Of a DNA stretch of 8,927 nt, positions 1-8,389 are shown piece by piece. Both the position numbers and the translations under genes were made by a program. The notes under the pieces were generated by a model, which made no database searches, was not told where the DNA came from, and was given only the letters and a program-made list of their open reading frames with translations. The DNA comes from an uncultured Verrucomicrobiales bacterium (lineage in GTDB: Bacteria; Verrucomicrobiota; Verrucomicrobiia; Verrucomicrobiales; Akkermansiaceae), in contig CALFDI010000334.1 in assembly GCA_937952875.1 (NCBI GenBank), forward strand, positions 1 through 8,927. Direction: 5' to 3'. Positions within the stretch are counted from its first letter, which is position 1. Each line of letters opens with the position of its first letter.

Positions 1-17
1 GAGGTTTTAAAATGAAA

Positions 18-1853
18 TTACTTAACGTATGGTTCGATGGACTTAATTGTAAAAGTCGCTTCTTTATCAGTCTTAAAGTCATGAACTTCGACTTGATCAC
101 CGACGACTTTGCCGATGAGGGCTTTTCCAATGTCTGAGAGGTAAGAAAGGATATTCTCTTCTGGAATGGCATCCCACGATCCAAGGATAGTGTAAACAGC
201 TTCACCATCAGCATTTTCTAGTGTGACGATTGTGCCGATATTGACGAGTGATGTGTCGACATCTTTAAAGTCCGTCCCCCGAACGTTCGTGAGATCTTTT
301 TCATACATCCCCTGCTTACGCATGAGAACGGCTTGCTGAGACTTCGCTGCGTGGTATTCGAAGTTCTCTCGAAGGTCACCGTGAGCTTTAGCCACTTGGA
401 TGTCCTTACGGTTTTGAGGGATCTGGTTCTTAACGATGTCTTCTAGCTCATCCTTACGAGCCTGAATGGAGGCCCATGATGAGACAAAGCTCTCGTCGAC
501 CTGCTCTTCCCCTGCTCCAGCAACGACGTCTTCGACTTCTGGGCGAGCCTTGATAACGCGTGCCATGAGGGACTTCTTGTCTAGGTCTTGGTAGACTGGA
601 TTAGACAGAAGGCGCTTAGAAAAGTGACGAACTTCGAGTTCTTCAGCATCTTTAACAAGATCTGTAATCAGCTCTTTATCATCGAGTAAGACATTCTGCA
701 GACGGCTCGCGCGGCGAGGTCCATCATCTAGAGAGTCACGCTCGAGTGCATTCAAGACAGCTGTGCCGATCTCGAGTGAGAAAACATTCTCTGCGAGGCC
801 TGAACGCTCGCGAGTGAGCCAGATGAGGACGTCTGGTGTAGCGGAACGACTCGCAATGAGCTTGATCAAGTGACCTTCGAGGGCTTCGTATTTGTCCTCT
901 TTCTTCAAGAGCTTCGCAATCTCGGCGACACCACGGCCACCAGTCGATTCCAGAGCGCGGAGGATCTCATCCACCCAAGTCTCTCCAAATGCTTGTGGAT
1001 AGGCTTCGTAGAGACGAGCTTGGCGAGCGACTGGCACTTCACCGATGGAGCCGGCTACGCGCTGACCTTCACGGGCAAGCACGTCTGCGATGCGGAAGTC
1101 TGTATCTGACAGTTCGAGGCCTTCGACGGAATCGACAACCTCATCGCGACATGCGAGGAGATTAAGAGCATCACCGAGGTGGAGCTTGAGAGCCTTCTTC
1201 GAAGTTGTTCCGACATCTTCAAAGACTTCTTTGAGGAGTTCTGGCTCGTCTTTAAAGAGGATGACGTCTGACTGAATGGCATCGAGCGCTTTGATGCGGG
1301 TCTTGAGTGTCTGCGCCTGGCCATAATCTTCTACGAGCGTCTTTGCTGGGCTCGCGTCAGGATCACGCATAGTGATCAGTTCATTGCGGCGTGGTGGCAC
1401 GACTGCGGCACGGTTTTCACGCAAAGTCTTCTTTGTGGCGTCCCACCACTTTTTGTATGCCTTTTCTTCGACGACGCTGCCTTTCAGTTCGCGCTCGATC
1501 TGGTCAGCAGTCATAGAACCGCCAGCACTCTCGATAGTCTTACGAATGAGCTGAATCGGATCGTCTTGAGCTAAGACTTTGAGCTCATCTAGCTGCCCAA
1601 CACGCTGTGCGGCAAAGTCTCCGTCATCAAGGGCTTCGAGCTTTTGCAGGGCGAACTTAAGTCCCATCTCTTGGGCCTGCTTATCTTCGAAATCAATGGA
1701 TACCTTGCCTCCTGCAAGATCCCATGACGTCACTTGACCTGATCCCCAAGCCTTGTGTTTCACAAATTTTCCAGGGGCGAGCGTTGAAAGCGCTACGCCT
1801 ACTTCCCGAGGTATTCTCCCGGCCTCTACCAACTTTTCCACATCTGGATGCAT
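18..1853 (-). CDS. Gre-family transcript-cleavage factor with long N-terminal extension
   Basis: Cytoplasmic protein of 611 residues, likely binding RNA polymerase and stimulating cleavage of backtracked RNA. The last 150 residues (about 461-611) are a GreA/GreB module: a coiled coil whose tip reads GDLRENFEYHAA, keeping the two acidic residues (Asp493, Glu496) that hold the catalytic metal in GreA, then an FKBP-like C-terminal domain. Residues 28-73 (GKFVKHKAWGSGQV onward) resemble a small CarD/Tudor-like beta domain. The middle, about 80-460, is charged and mostly helical with no family I recognise. Ordinary GreA has about 158 residues, so this is an unusual long form, of a type I associate with Verrucomicrobiota. 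I chose ATG at 1853. A TTG at 1889 would add 12 residues, but neither start has a well-placed Shine-Dalgarno. It is last in the sigma/anti-sigma/PDZ cluster, 57 bases behind the PDZ gene. Not called greA, because a standard greA may exist elsewhere. Confidence 0.88.
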   Translation of the reverse strand: MHPDVEKLVEAGRIPREVGVALSTLAPGKFVKHKAWGSGQVTSWDLAGGKVSIDFEDKQAQEMGLKFALQKLEALDDGDFAAQRVGQLDELKVLAQDDPIQLIRKTIESAGGSMTADQIERELKGSVVEEKAYKKWWDATKKTLRENRAAVVPPRRNELITMRDPDASPAKTLVEDYGQAQTLKTRIKALDAIQSDVILFKDEPELLKEVFEDVGTTSKKALKLHLGDALNLLACRDEVVDSVEGLELSDTDFRIADVLAREGQRVAGSIGEVPVARQARLYEAYPQAFGETWVDEILRALESTGGRGVAEIAKLLKKEDKYEALEGHLIKLIASRSATPDVLIWLTRERSGLAENVFSLEIGTAVLNALERDSLDDGPRRASRLQNVLLDDKELITDLVKDAEELEVRHFSKRLLSNPVYQDLDKKSLMARVIKARPEVEDVVAGAGEEQVDESFVSSWASIQARKDELEDIVKNQIPQNRKDIQVAKAHGDLRENFEYHAAKSQQAVLMRKQGMYEKDLTNVRGTDFKDVDTSLVNIGTIVTLENADGEAVYTILGSWDAIPEENILSYLSDIGKALIGKVVGDQVEVHDFKTDKEATFTIKSIEPYVK

Positions 1854-1910
1854 CGCTGCGACCGTGCTAAGCTCCGGCGGGAAAAGCAACGTAATTCCAA
1901 GCTTTTATTG

Positions 1911-2690
1911 CTATTTCTTAGAATTAGGTGTGGATGGAATTCTCGGACGGACAATTCTTGGGCGACGACGAGGTTTGTAATCGTCCAATGCCTTCGTCAA
2001 AATAGGGACAAAAATCCTCCATTGCTCAGGCACTTTAGCGAGATCCTCTGGTGTTCCGACAGGGGCCTGAAATATCATGGTTCCCTGAGTATTCTTCACA
2101 GTCAGGTAGAGCGTGCCCTCCTGTCTACCTAGCTGCACCTTGCCCTTGGCATAGTCTACAGAAACGACTCGCTCAGACGCGTCTGCGACTTTGATCGGAG
2201 AGCGGCTCTGCTGAAGGAGTTCTTCGAAGTTCCTATCCGGGACAGCTGATGCCACATTGTAGTGACTCTCCTTAAGCATGAGCGGAACCGTGACCATCTT
2301 CCCCTTTCTGTAGAGCGATAAATTTACAGTCTCTCCAGACGAACGCATGTTTAACAAAACCGCTAGCTGAGAGCCATTGACGAGCCACTGATCTTCGAGC
2401 TTCACAAGCACGTCATGTTTAAGAATGCCGGCTTCTTCAGCAGGGCTCCCTTTTAAAATAGATCTTACAAGAAAGCCGATACCGTCTGGGAGATCGAGCT
2501 GACCTGAGAGCGACTTAGGCAGCTTGCCAACGACGACTCCGAGTTGTGTGCCCTTGGCACGAGGAGCGATATCGCTTTTCAACTGAGCCGCAGATCTATT
2601 AGGCGTCACAGCCTTCACAACCTTTTCTTGAGCTGTCAGAGCAAAAGTAAAAGGTAACGCGCATAGTAGTGTGACGAGAATAATACGCAT
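1911..2690 (-). CDS. Secreted PDZ-domain protein
   Basis: Protein of 259 residues. Residues 1-20 form a signal peptide (MRIILVTLLCALPFTFALTA) with likely cleavage before QEK, so it should act in the periplasm or envelope. Residues about 47-140 are a PDZ domain: the carboxylate-binding loop region is around LPDGIGFLVRSI, followed by the typical GSPAEEAGILKHDVLVKLEDQ stretch and NGSQLAVLL. No protease domain or Ser-His-Asp triad accompanies it, so it probably binds peptides or partners and does not cut them. Residues 150-235 are a short beta-rich segment of unknown function, and the tail (240-250) is strongly basic. The gene starts 12 bases after the anti-sigma-like gene, which implies co-transcription. 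PDZ domains sense misfolded envelope proteins in other sigma pathways (DegS/RseP with RseA); a sensing role here is inference. Confidence 0.85.
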   Translation of the reverse strand: MRIILVTLLCALPFTFALTAQEKVVKAVTPNRSAAQLKSDIAPRAKGTQLGVVVGKLPKSLSGQLDLPDGIGFLVRSILKGSPAEEAGILKHDVLVKLEDQWLVNGSQLAVLLNMRSSGETVNLSLYRKGKMVTVPLMLKESHYNVASAVPDRNFEELLQQSRSPIKVADASERVVSVDYAKGKVQLGRQEGTLYLTVKNTQGTMIFQAPVGTPEDLAKVPEQWRIFVPILTKALDDYKPRRRPRIVRPRIPSTPNSKK

Positions 2691-2702
2691 AGTGGAAGTC
2701 TC

Positions 2703-3206
2703 TTAAAAAATTTGTTGGTTGCTGAGTTCGAGCTGTTCACTCGGCTCTAGCACTGTGATGACCGTGCCTGTCACGGAATCGATGAGTTTATGCTCAGTCA
2801 CGATGCGATAACGCTTTGACTGAACAGGCCATTCTGAACCGACTTGAATCACGGATTCACCCTGAATTTCTTCTTCTATGCGAATAATTGCGGGCGAGTC
2901 CTCCATGGCGACCAGCTGAATCGCCGGCTGATTAACCGAAACGAGTTCTTTAGCGGTCCCTGTCTTGTTCGATGAAAACATAAACGCTGAAGTGACGCCT
3001 AGTGCGGCAACGAAGAGAGCTGCTGCAGTCCCCCACCATCCGCCATTTGAGGCAGATTTATGGTTAGGCATTTCGAGTGACTGCTCTTCTGGCAGCTCTG
3101 CGGCTAAGCCATCGATGAGAGACTCCAGTGCAGCCTGTGTCTGCCTGGTCACTTTAGGTGGCTCAATCGCTGCGAGCCGTTCTTCGAGAGATGGAGATTT
3201 AGGCAT
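2703..3206 (-). CDS. Single-pass membrane protein, putative anti-sigma factor
   Basis: Protein of 167 residues. The N-terminal part (1-55) is charged, predicted cytoplasmic and helical. One transmembrane segment spans about 57-78 (WWGTAAALFVAALGVTSAFMF). The remaining 90 residues would lie outside the membrane and look beta-rich. This topology, and its position directly behind an ECF sigma gene, are what suggest an anti-sigma factor. No family motif was recognised, and it has no cysteine, so it is not a zinc-binding (ZAS) anti-sigma. ATG at 3206 was chosen because it overlaps the sigma stop by 8 bases (ATGCCTAA), a layout typical of translational coupling. A longer reading from 3329 would run 131 bases into the sigma gene. 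Function is inferred mainly from context. Confidence 0.75.
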   Translation of the reverse strand: MPKSPSLEERLAAIEPPKVTRQTQAALESLIDGLAAELPEEQSLEMPNHKSASNGGWWGTAAALFVAALGVTSAFMFSSNKTGTAKELVSVNQPAIQLVAMEDSPAIIRIEEEIQGESVIQVGSEWPVQSKRYRIVTEHKLIDSVTGTVITVLEPSEQLELSNQQIF

Positions 3207-3750
3207 GCCGAGATGAATGTAGAGGTTTAAGCTTACGCTCCAGATGCTCCATCGCATAGCGGTAGCGGGAGGCTGCGGTATTATGAGAAATGTCGAGCGA
3301 TTGGGCGACTTCAGCGAATGTGAGTCCACCCCAGATTTTTAAAGTGATGACTTCGCGCAGCTTAGTCGGAAGAGAATCGACAGCCTTTCGTAAGACCTGT
3401 GCATCTTCGTCATCTTCGAGCGCTGGATCGTGCCACATATCGACATCGCGATTCAATTCGATGATCTTATTATCACGGCGATGTGTGCGTTCACGCCGGC
3501 GACCGTAATCAAGTGTGATAAAGCGAAGTGTGTGAAATGCGAGAGGGAGATCTGGTGGCACATATCCCCTTTCTGCCTGATAATGCCACAGACGAACAAT
3601 CGCATCTTGTAAAAGATCTTCGGCATCAGCTGTGGAGACCGTGCGCTGGCGCGCATACATCAGTAGACGCGGGCTATTCTCGTCCATCCAGCTCTTCCAA
3701 GCCGTGGCAGGACTGGCATTTGCTGAATTATGAGAAGATCTTTTTTGCAT
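3199..3750 (-). CDS. ECF-type RNA polymerase sigma factor
   Basis: Sigma-70 family protein of 183 residues, the size usual for the extracytoplasmic-function group (regions 2 and 4 only). Region 2 runs about 20-90, with the core-binding helix DAEDLLQDAIVRLW at 42-55 and a basic stretch GRRRERTHRR at 83-92. Region 4 covers about 120-175: LPTKLREVITLKIWGGLTFAEVAQSLDISHNTAASRYRYAMEHL, a helix-turn-helix that would contact the -35 element. An acidic linker (DPALEDDEDAQ) joins them. An in-frame stop lies three codons upstream, so ATG at 3750 is the first possible start; no Shine-Dalgarno sits at normal spacing. An AAGGAG lies about 41 bases upstream, too far to serve. It heads the cluster with the anti-sigma-like, PDZ and Gre genes. 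The signal and target promoters are unknown. Confidence 0.92.
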   Translation of the reverse strand: MQKRSSHNSANASPATAWKSWMDENSPRLLMYARQRTVSTADAEDLLQDAIVRLWHYQAERGYVPPDLPLAFHTLRFITLDYGRRRERTHRRDNKIIELNRDVDMWHDPALEDDEDAQVLRKAVDSLPTKLREVITLKIWGGLTFAEVAQSLDISHNTAASRYRYAMEHLERKLKPLHSSRHA

Positions 3751-3760
3751 CTTACACTAT

Positions 3761-3788
3761 GACAATGCCTCAGAATCTCAGCTTTGTC
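3761..3788. promoter_or_regulatory. Inverted repeat upstream of the ECF sigma gene
   Basis: On the plus strand, GACAATGC (3761-3768) and GCTTTGTC (3781-3788) are inverted with one mismatch, separated by 12 bases. The element lies 10-38 bases upstream of the sigma start at 3750, within the 69-base gap behind the DUF4272-like gene. It could be an operator or a leader hairpin near the start codon. The gap holds no convincing terminator, so read-through from the upstream gene is possible. Chance occurrence cannot be excluded. Confidence 0.3.
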
Positions 3789-3819
3789 TGCTCCTTTTAT
3801 TTTTTCTCAAATATTTTTC

Positions 3820-5037
3820 CTAAGTGCCCAAATCGGTGTCGCCCCATTTCACGTTCGGCGAGAGCAACCACGTGAGCACGTGTCGCTTTTCATGAATGAT
3901 TCCACCATTAAGAATGGGGTGAAAGCCTTCGGGCACGACTTTTTCAGCCCCGCCCTGGGCAGAACGGACAGCATTGTGCGCGCAGTAGAAAATATCTTCT
4001 GCCTGCAGGACTTCGCTAAGAGGCTTGAGCTCTATTTCCTTCAAGAACTCGTCTTTATTAATCCAGACGATCTCTAAGAATTTACCTATCGCTTGCATGC
4101 GGACCTCCCCCATCATCTCCTGATTCACTTCCAGCATGATGTCTGCACCGAGCGACCAAGCGAGGGCGTTCATACTTTCCATTTTCCACCCGATTGAATC
4201 GGCAAATTTTTGCGGCGCGGCCGCCCTCTCTGTCTCAAGAACCTCTTTTTCATAAGGCGTCATCTGTGGCGATAACTTCAGCCTCTTAATCAATGTCTTG
4301 ATGGTCTCAGACGGTAAGGCCTTTTCCGGCATGATCACCCACATAGTGGCGACATAGTTACACAAAAGACGATCAAGAACCTCCCCTTTTGATCTCAACT
4401 TACCACTCACTCCTGCACGCTGAGTCAGCGTCGGCAATGTCTTTGCAGGGCGGAATCCATCAAATGCGAGAAATTCACGTGTGAGATATCGCCTCATTTC
4501 GCCCTCCGGGTCTGGAGCTTGGTTTTTCGTCGTCGGGTCATCCGCGATTAGCTCAGTGTGGCGGTTTTTATAGCGATGAAATGTGCTCTTTTCACCGCTC
4601 GTGGGATTCGCAAATGTGAGTGAGCTTTCATCTCGTGACACGAAAGTCGAGGAGACGGTTTGCTGTAAGGTGGAAAGCAGAGCTTGGTCAGTCGATTTAC
4701 GATTCATCTCGGGAATCGACGATGAGAAGAAATCCAACTGAGTCGAGATGAGCGTCTGTTTCAGAGTCTTGTCTTTGAACGACCACTTCCCGCTTTTGTC
4801 CTCGATCAATGTGACAAGTCTCGGTTCGCCTTCTACTGAAGAAGTGTAAACTGAAGAGATCGTATACGTCCCATCTTCGAGAAAAGTGAGAATCTCTCTC
4901 GCCCTGACGAGCACTCCTTCCTCGTTTTTTTCATCAATTCGCGTTTCCCACTTTCCTAGTAAATCTTCCTTCTCGATTCCAAGACACACTGCCTGAAATA
5001 GCATGAGAAGCAGAGGAGACAGAACGGATAACTTCAT
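3820..5037 (-). CDS. Exported protein, lipocalin-like domain plus DUF4272-like domain
   Basis: Protein of 405 residues. Residues 1-20 form a hydrophobic signal peptide (MKLSVLSPLLLMLFQAVCLG). Cys18 follows QAV, which is not a good lipobox, so a lipoprotein is possible but unlikely. Residues about 25-155 look lipocalin-like: LLGKWETR near the start, GTYTISS, then GKWSFKDKTL and a series of short beta strands. Residues about 205-405 resemble DUF4272: KLRSKGEVLDRLL, then LSPQMTPYEKEVL, WKMESMNALAWSLG, and the closing IIHEKRHVLTWLLS followed by WGDTDLGT. The biochemical function of DUF4272 is unknown to me. ATG at 5037 was chosen because it starts exactly at the signal peptide; an upstream ATG at 5073 would bury the signal behind 12 residues. 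It lies 69 bases ahead of the sigma gene and 23 bases beyond the katG terminator tract. Confidence 0.72.
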   Translation of the reverse strand: MKLSVLSPLLLMLFQAVCLGIEKEDLLGKWETRIDEKNEEGVLVRAREILTFLEDGTYTISSVYTSSVEGEPRLVTLIEDKSGKWSFKDKTLKQTLISTQLDFFSSSIPEMNRKSTDQALLSTLQQTVSSTFVSRDESSLTFANPTSGEKSTFHRYKNRHTELIADDPTTKNQAPDPEGEMRRYLTREFLAFDGFRPAKTLPTLTQRAGVSGKLRSKGEVLDRLLCNYVATMWVIMPEKALPSETIKTLIKRLKLSPQMTPYEKEVLETERAAAPQKFADSIGWKMESMNALAWSLGADIMLEVNQEMMGEVRMQAIGKFLEIVWINKDEFLKEIELKPLSEVLQAEDIFYCAHNAVRSAQGGAEKVVPEGFHPILNGGIIHEKRHVLTWLLSPNVKWGDTDLGT

Positions 5038-5112
5038 ACTGATAACGTGAAGGACAAAGGTGTGACTCGTCAACTCACCTTATCCAGCCTTCGGGGGCTA
5101 AAATGCCACATG

Positions 5113-5125
5113 TCTATGCGATAGA
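5113..5125. repeat. Short perfect palindrome between katG terminator and next gene
   Basis: TCTAT-GCG-ATAGA, with 5-base arms and a 3-base centre. It lies just past the katG terminator in the minus-strand direction and 76 bases ahead of the DUF4272-like gene's start. It could be an operator for that gene, but it is short enough to arise by chance. Confidence 0.2.
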
Positions 5126-5127
5126 TG

Positions 5128-5161
5128 AAAAAACCCGCCTTCTCCTGTGAGAAAAGACGGG
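5128..5161 (-). terminator. Intrinsic terminator of katG
   Basis: On the minus strand, CCCGTCTTTTCTC pairs with GAGAAGGCGGG around a 4-base loop. There is one G-U pair and a 2-base bulge, and six T follow directly. The stem begins 23 bases after the katG stop codon. On the plus strand the stem is not followed by a T run, so it should act in the katG direction only. It separates katG transcription from the genes to the left. Confidence 0.85.
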
Positions 5162-5184
5162 CTAGAATGAGTTCTTTTTAGTCT

Positions 5185-7412
<2,228 letters not shown>

Positions 7413-7419
<7 letters not shown>

Positions 7420-7429
7420 GTTCTGCGAT
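7413..7429. promoter_or_regulatory. Palindrome overlapping possible katG -35 box
   Basis: ATCGCA-AGTTC-TGCGAT is a perfect inverted repeat with 6-base arms and a 5-base centre. It lies 30-46 bases ahead of the katG start codon and covers the candidate -35 box. That position suits a repressor site, or a small hairpin if transcribed from further upstream. The protein that might bind it cannot be named from the sequence. Confidence 0.35.
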
Positions 7430-7492
7430 TCGTAGACCTTAAGAGACTTCTCTACACTGTCTATCGGAAAAGATTCACCAAATGCATGAGCA

Positions 7493-7507
7493 ATAGGTAA
7501 TTCCTAT
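7493..7507. promoter_or_regulatory. OxyR-like half-site upstream of katG
   Basis: ATAGGTAATTCCTAT has 5-base inverted arms. It matches the OxyR half-site pattern ATAG-n-T-nnn-A-n-CTAT at 9 of 10 defined positions; the only miss is T for A at position 10. OxyR is a known peroxide-responsive activator of katG in many bacteria. The flanking positions where a second half-site should lie, seven bases away on either side, match poorly. The element sits about 110 bases ahead of katG, so its link to the proximal promoter is uncertain. Confidence 0.4.
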
Positions 7508-7813
7508 ACACCCGATTAGCCCATACACCTTTGCCGGCCTTGAATTGAAGAATCGAATCGCCATAGTTCCACTCACACGTCGGCGCTAACCGCATTCCAA
7601 ACGATCTCTCTTATGGCTCAGCATTCCACCTCCAAAAAACGCCTCTTTGAGGGCCTAGCCCTGCCCCATCAACGAGCAGCACAGAGCATCTCCTAAACAC
7701 AGAATTTACCGACTCCCTCGAAGAGCTCTAACAGCTCTCATGCATTCACTTCATTGAATTTTACGATTCCCATGCCTCTTTCCTCAATAGACTCGGCTGA
7801 AAATGTAAGTTTT

Positions 7814-7843
7814 TTGTCATGAGTCTCAAAATTAACCTATTAG
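7814..7843 (+). promoter_or_regulatory. Possible promoter for second ECF sigma gene
   Basis: TTGTCA (7814-7819) and TATTAG (7838-7843) are separated by 18 bases and resemble sigma-70 -35 and -10 boxes; the -10 has two mismatches. Only six bases separate the -10 box from the ATG at 7850. Transcription starting there would make that ATG leaderless, or would give a 39-base leader if translation begins at the in-frame ATG at 7889, which does have a purine-rich ribosome site. Confidence 0.35.
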
Positions 7844-7849
7844 TAAGTA

Positions 7850-8389
7850 ATGGCAGAACGGCTCACAAAGGAGGAAGAAGAGGAAATCATGGCTCTTATT
7901 GCCCAGCAACAGGGGGTTTTAAGAATGATTATCCGAAGCATGGCTCCACGATGCCCAGATCTTGATGATATTCTTCAAGAGACAAATTTAGTCATTTGGA
8001 GAAAACGGCATACCTTCGAGATCGGCTCAAATTTCAATGCTTGGGCTTCGACGATTGCACGTTTTCAAGTCATGGCTTGGAGAGAGCGGAGCCAACGGAA
8101 TCGACTCCTCGCATTTGACGATGAGCTTTTAGAACGTCTAGTAAACTCCACAACTGATCGCTGGAATAATCTAGAGGCGCGTAAAGAGGCTCTCAGTTCT
8201 TGTCTAGCCCAACTCCCGCGCCAACATCGTGCACTGATTGACCATCGTTATGTTCACAATGAACCTCTGATCGACTTTGCTAAAAAACATGGCCGAACAT
8301 ATGCTGCGGTTTGCAAACTTTTAGAACGCGTGCGCCGTGGCCTTCGCGAATGTATCAACCAACGTTTCACAACAGAGACACAACTATGA
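7850..8389 (+). CDS. ECF sigma factor, Rhodopirellula/Verrucomicrobium type
   Basis: Sigma-70 family protein of 179 residues with regions 2 and 4. Region 2: DDILQETNLVIWRKRHTFEIGSNF (39-62), then AWASTIARFQVMAWRERSQR, closely following the pattern I know for this lineage-specific group (TIGR02989). Region 4: about 108-168, with LPRQHRALIDHRYVHNEPLIDFAKKHGRT and YAAVCKLLERVRRGL as the helix-turn-helix. The start is ambiguous. ATG at 7850 has no Shine-Dalgarno, whereas ATG at 7889 (residue 14) follows GGAGGAAGAAGAGGAAATC and still keeps region 2 nearly whole. The stop overlaps the next gene by ATGA, so the pair is probably translationally coupled. It differs clearly in sequence from the sigma factor at 3199-3750 and so should have a different regulon. 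Confidence 0.9.
   Translation: MAERLTKEEEEEIMALIAQQQGVLRMIIRSMAPRCPDLDDILQETNLVIWRKRHTFEIGSNFNAWASTIARFQVMAWRERSQRNRLLAFDDELLERLVNSTTDRWNNLEARKEALSSCLAQLPRQHRALIDHRYVHNEPLIDFAKKHGRTYAAVCKLLERVRRGLRECINQRFTTETQL
7870..7884 (+). promoter_or_regulatory. Ribosome-binding site for an alternative internal start
   Basis: GGAGG (7870-7874) and GAGGA (7880-7884) precede the in-frame ATG at 7889. GAGG at 7880-7883 sits five bases before that ATG, a workable spacing. The same bases also encode the Lys/Glu-rich run KEEEEE, so the purine content may reflect the protein alone. Confidence 0.35.

Noticed and set aside
1055..1324. Open frames on both strands inside the Gre-domain gene
   Set aside because: They are Ser/Arg-rich out-of-frame translations with no ribosome sites or domains; the Gre frame accounts for the DNA.
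3207..3329. Longer version of the anti-sigma-like protein starting at 3329
   Set aside because: It would overlap the sigma gene by 131 bases, and the added residues show no domain character; ATG at 3206 gives a normal coupled overlap.
3791..3796. AAGGAG on the minus strand as the sigma gene's ribosome site
   Set aside because: It is about 41 bases from the ATG at 3750 and no other start codon lies at workable spacing.
5038..5073. Longer version of the DUF4272-like protein starting at 5073
   Set aside because: It places 12 extra residues in front of a well-formed signal peptide that begins at the ATG at 5037.
7641..7662. Possible minus-strand terminator in the intergenic region (CCTC-AAA-GAGG followed by CG and six T)
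   Set aside because: The stem is only 4 base pairs and there is no minus-strand gene just upstream that would need it.
7613..7696. A 27-codon plus-strand reading frame in the katG/sigma gap
   Set aside because: It has no ribosome site, no recognisable protein character and a length expected by chance.
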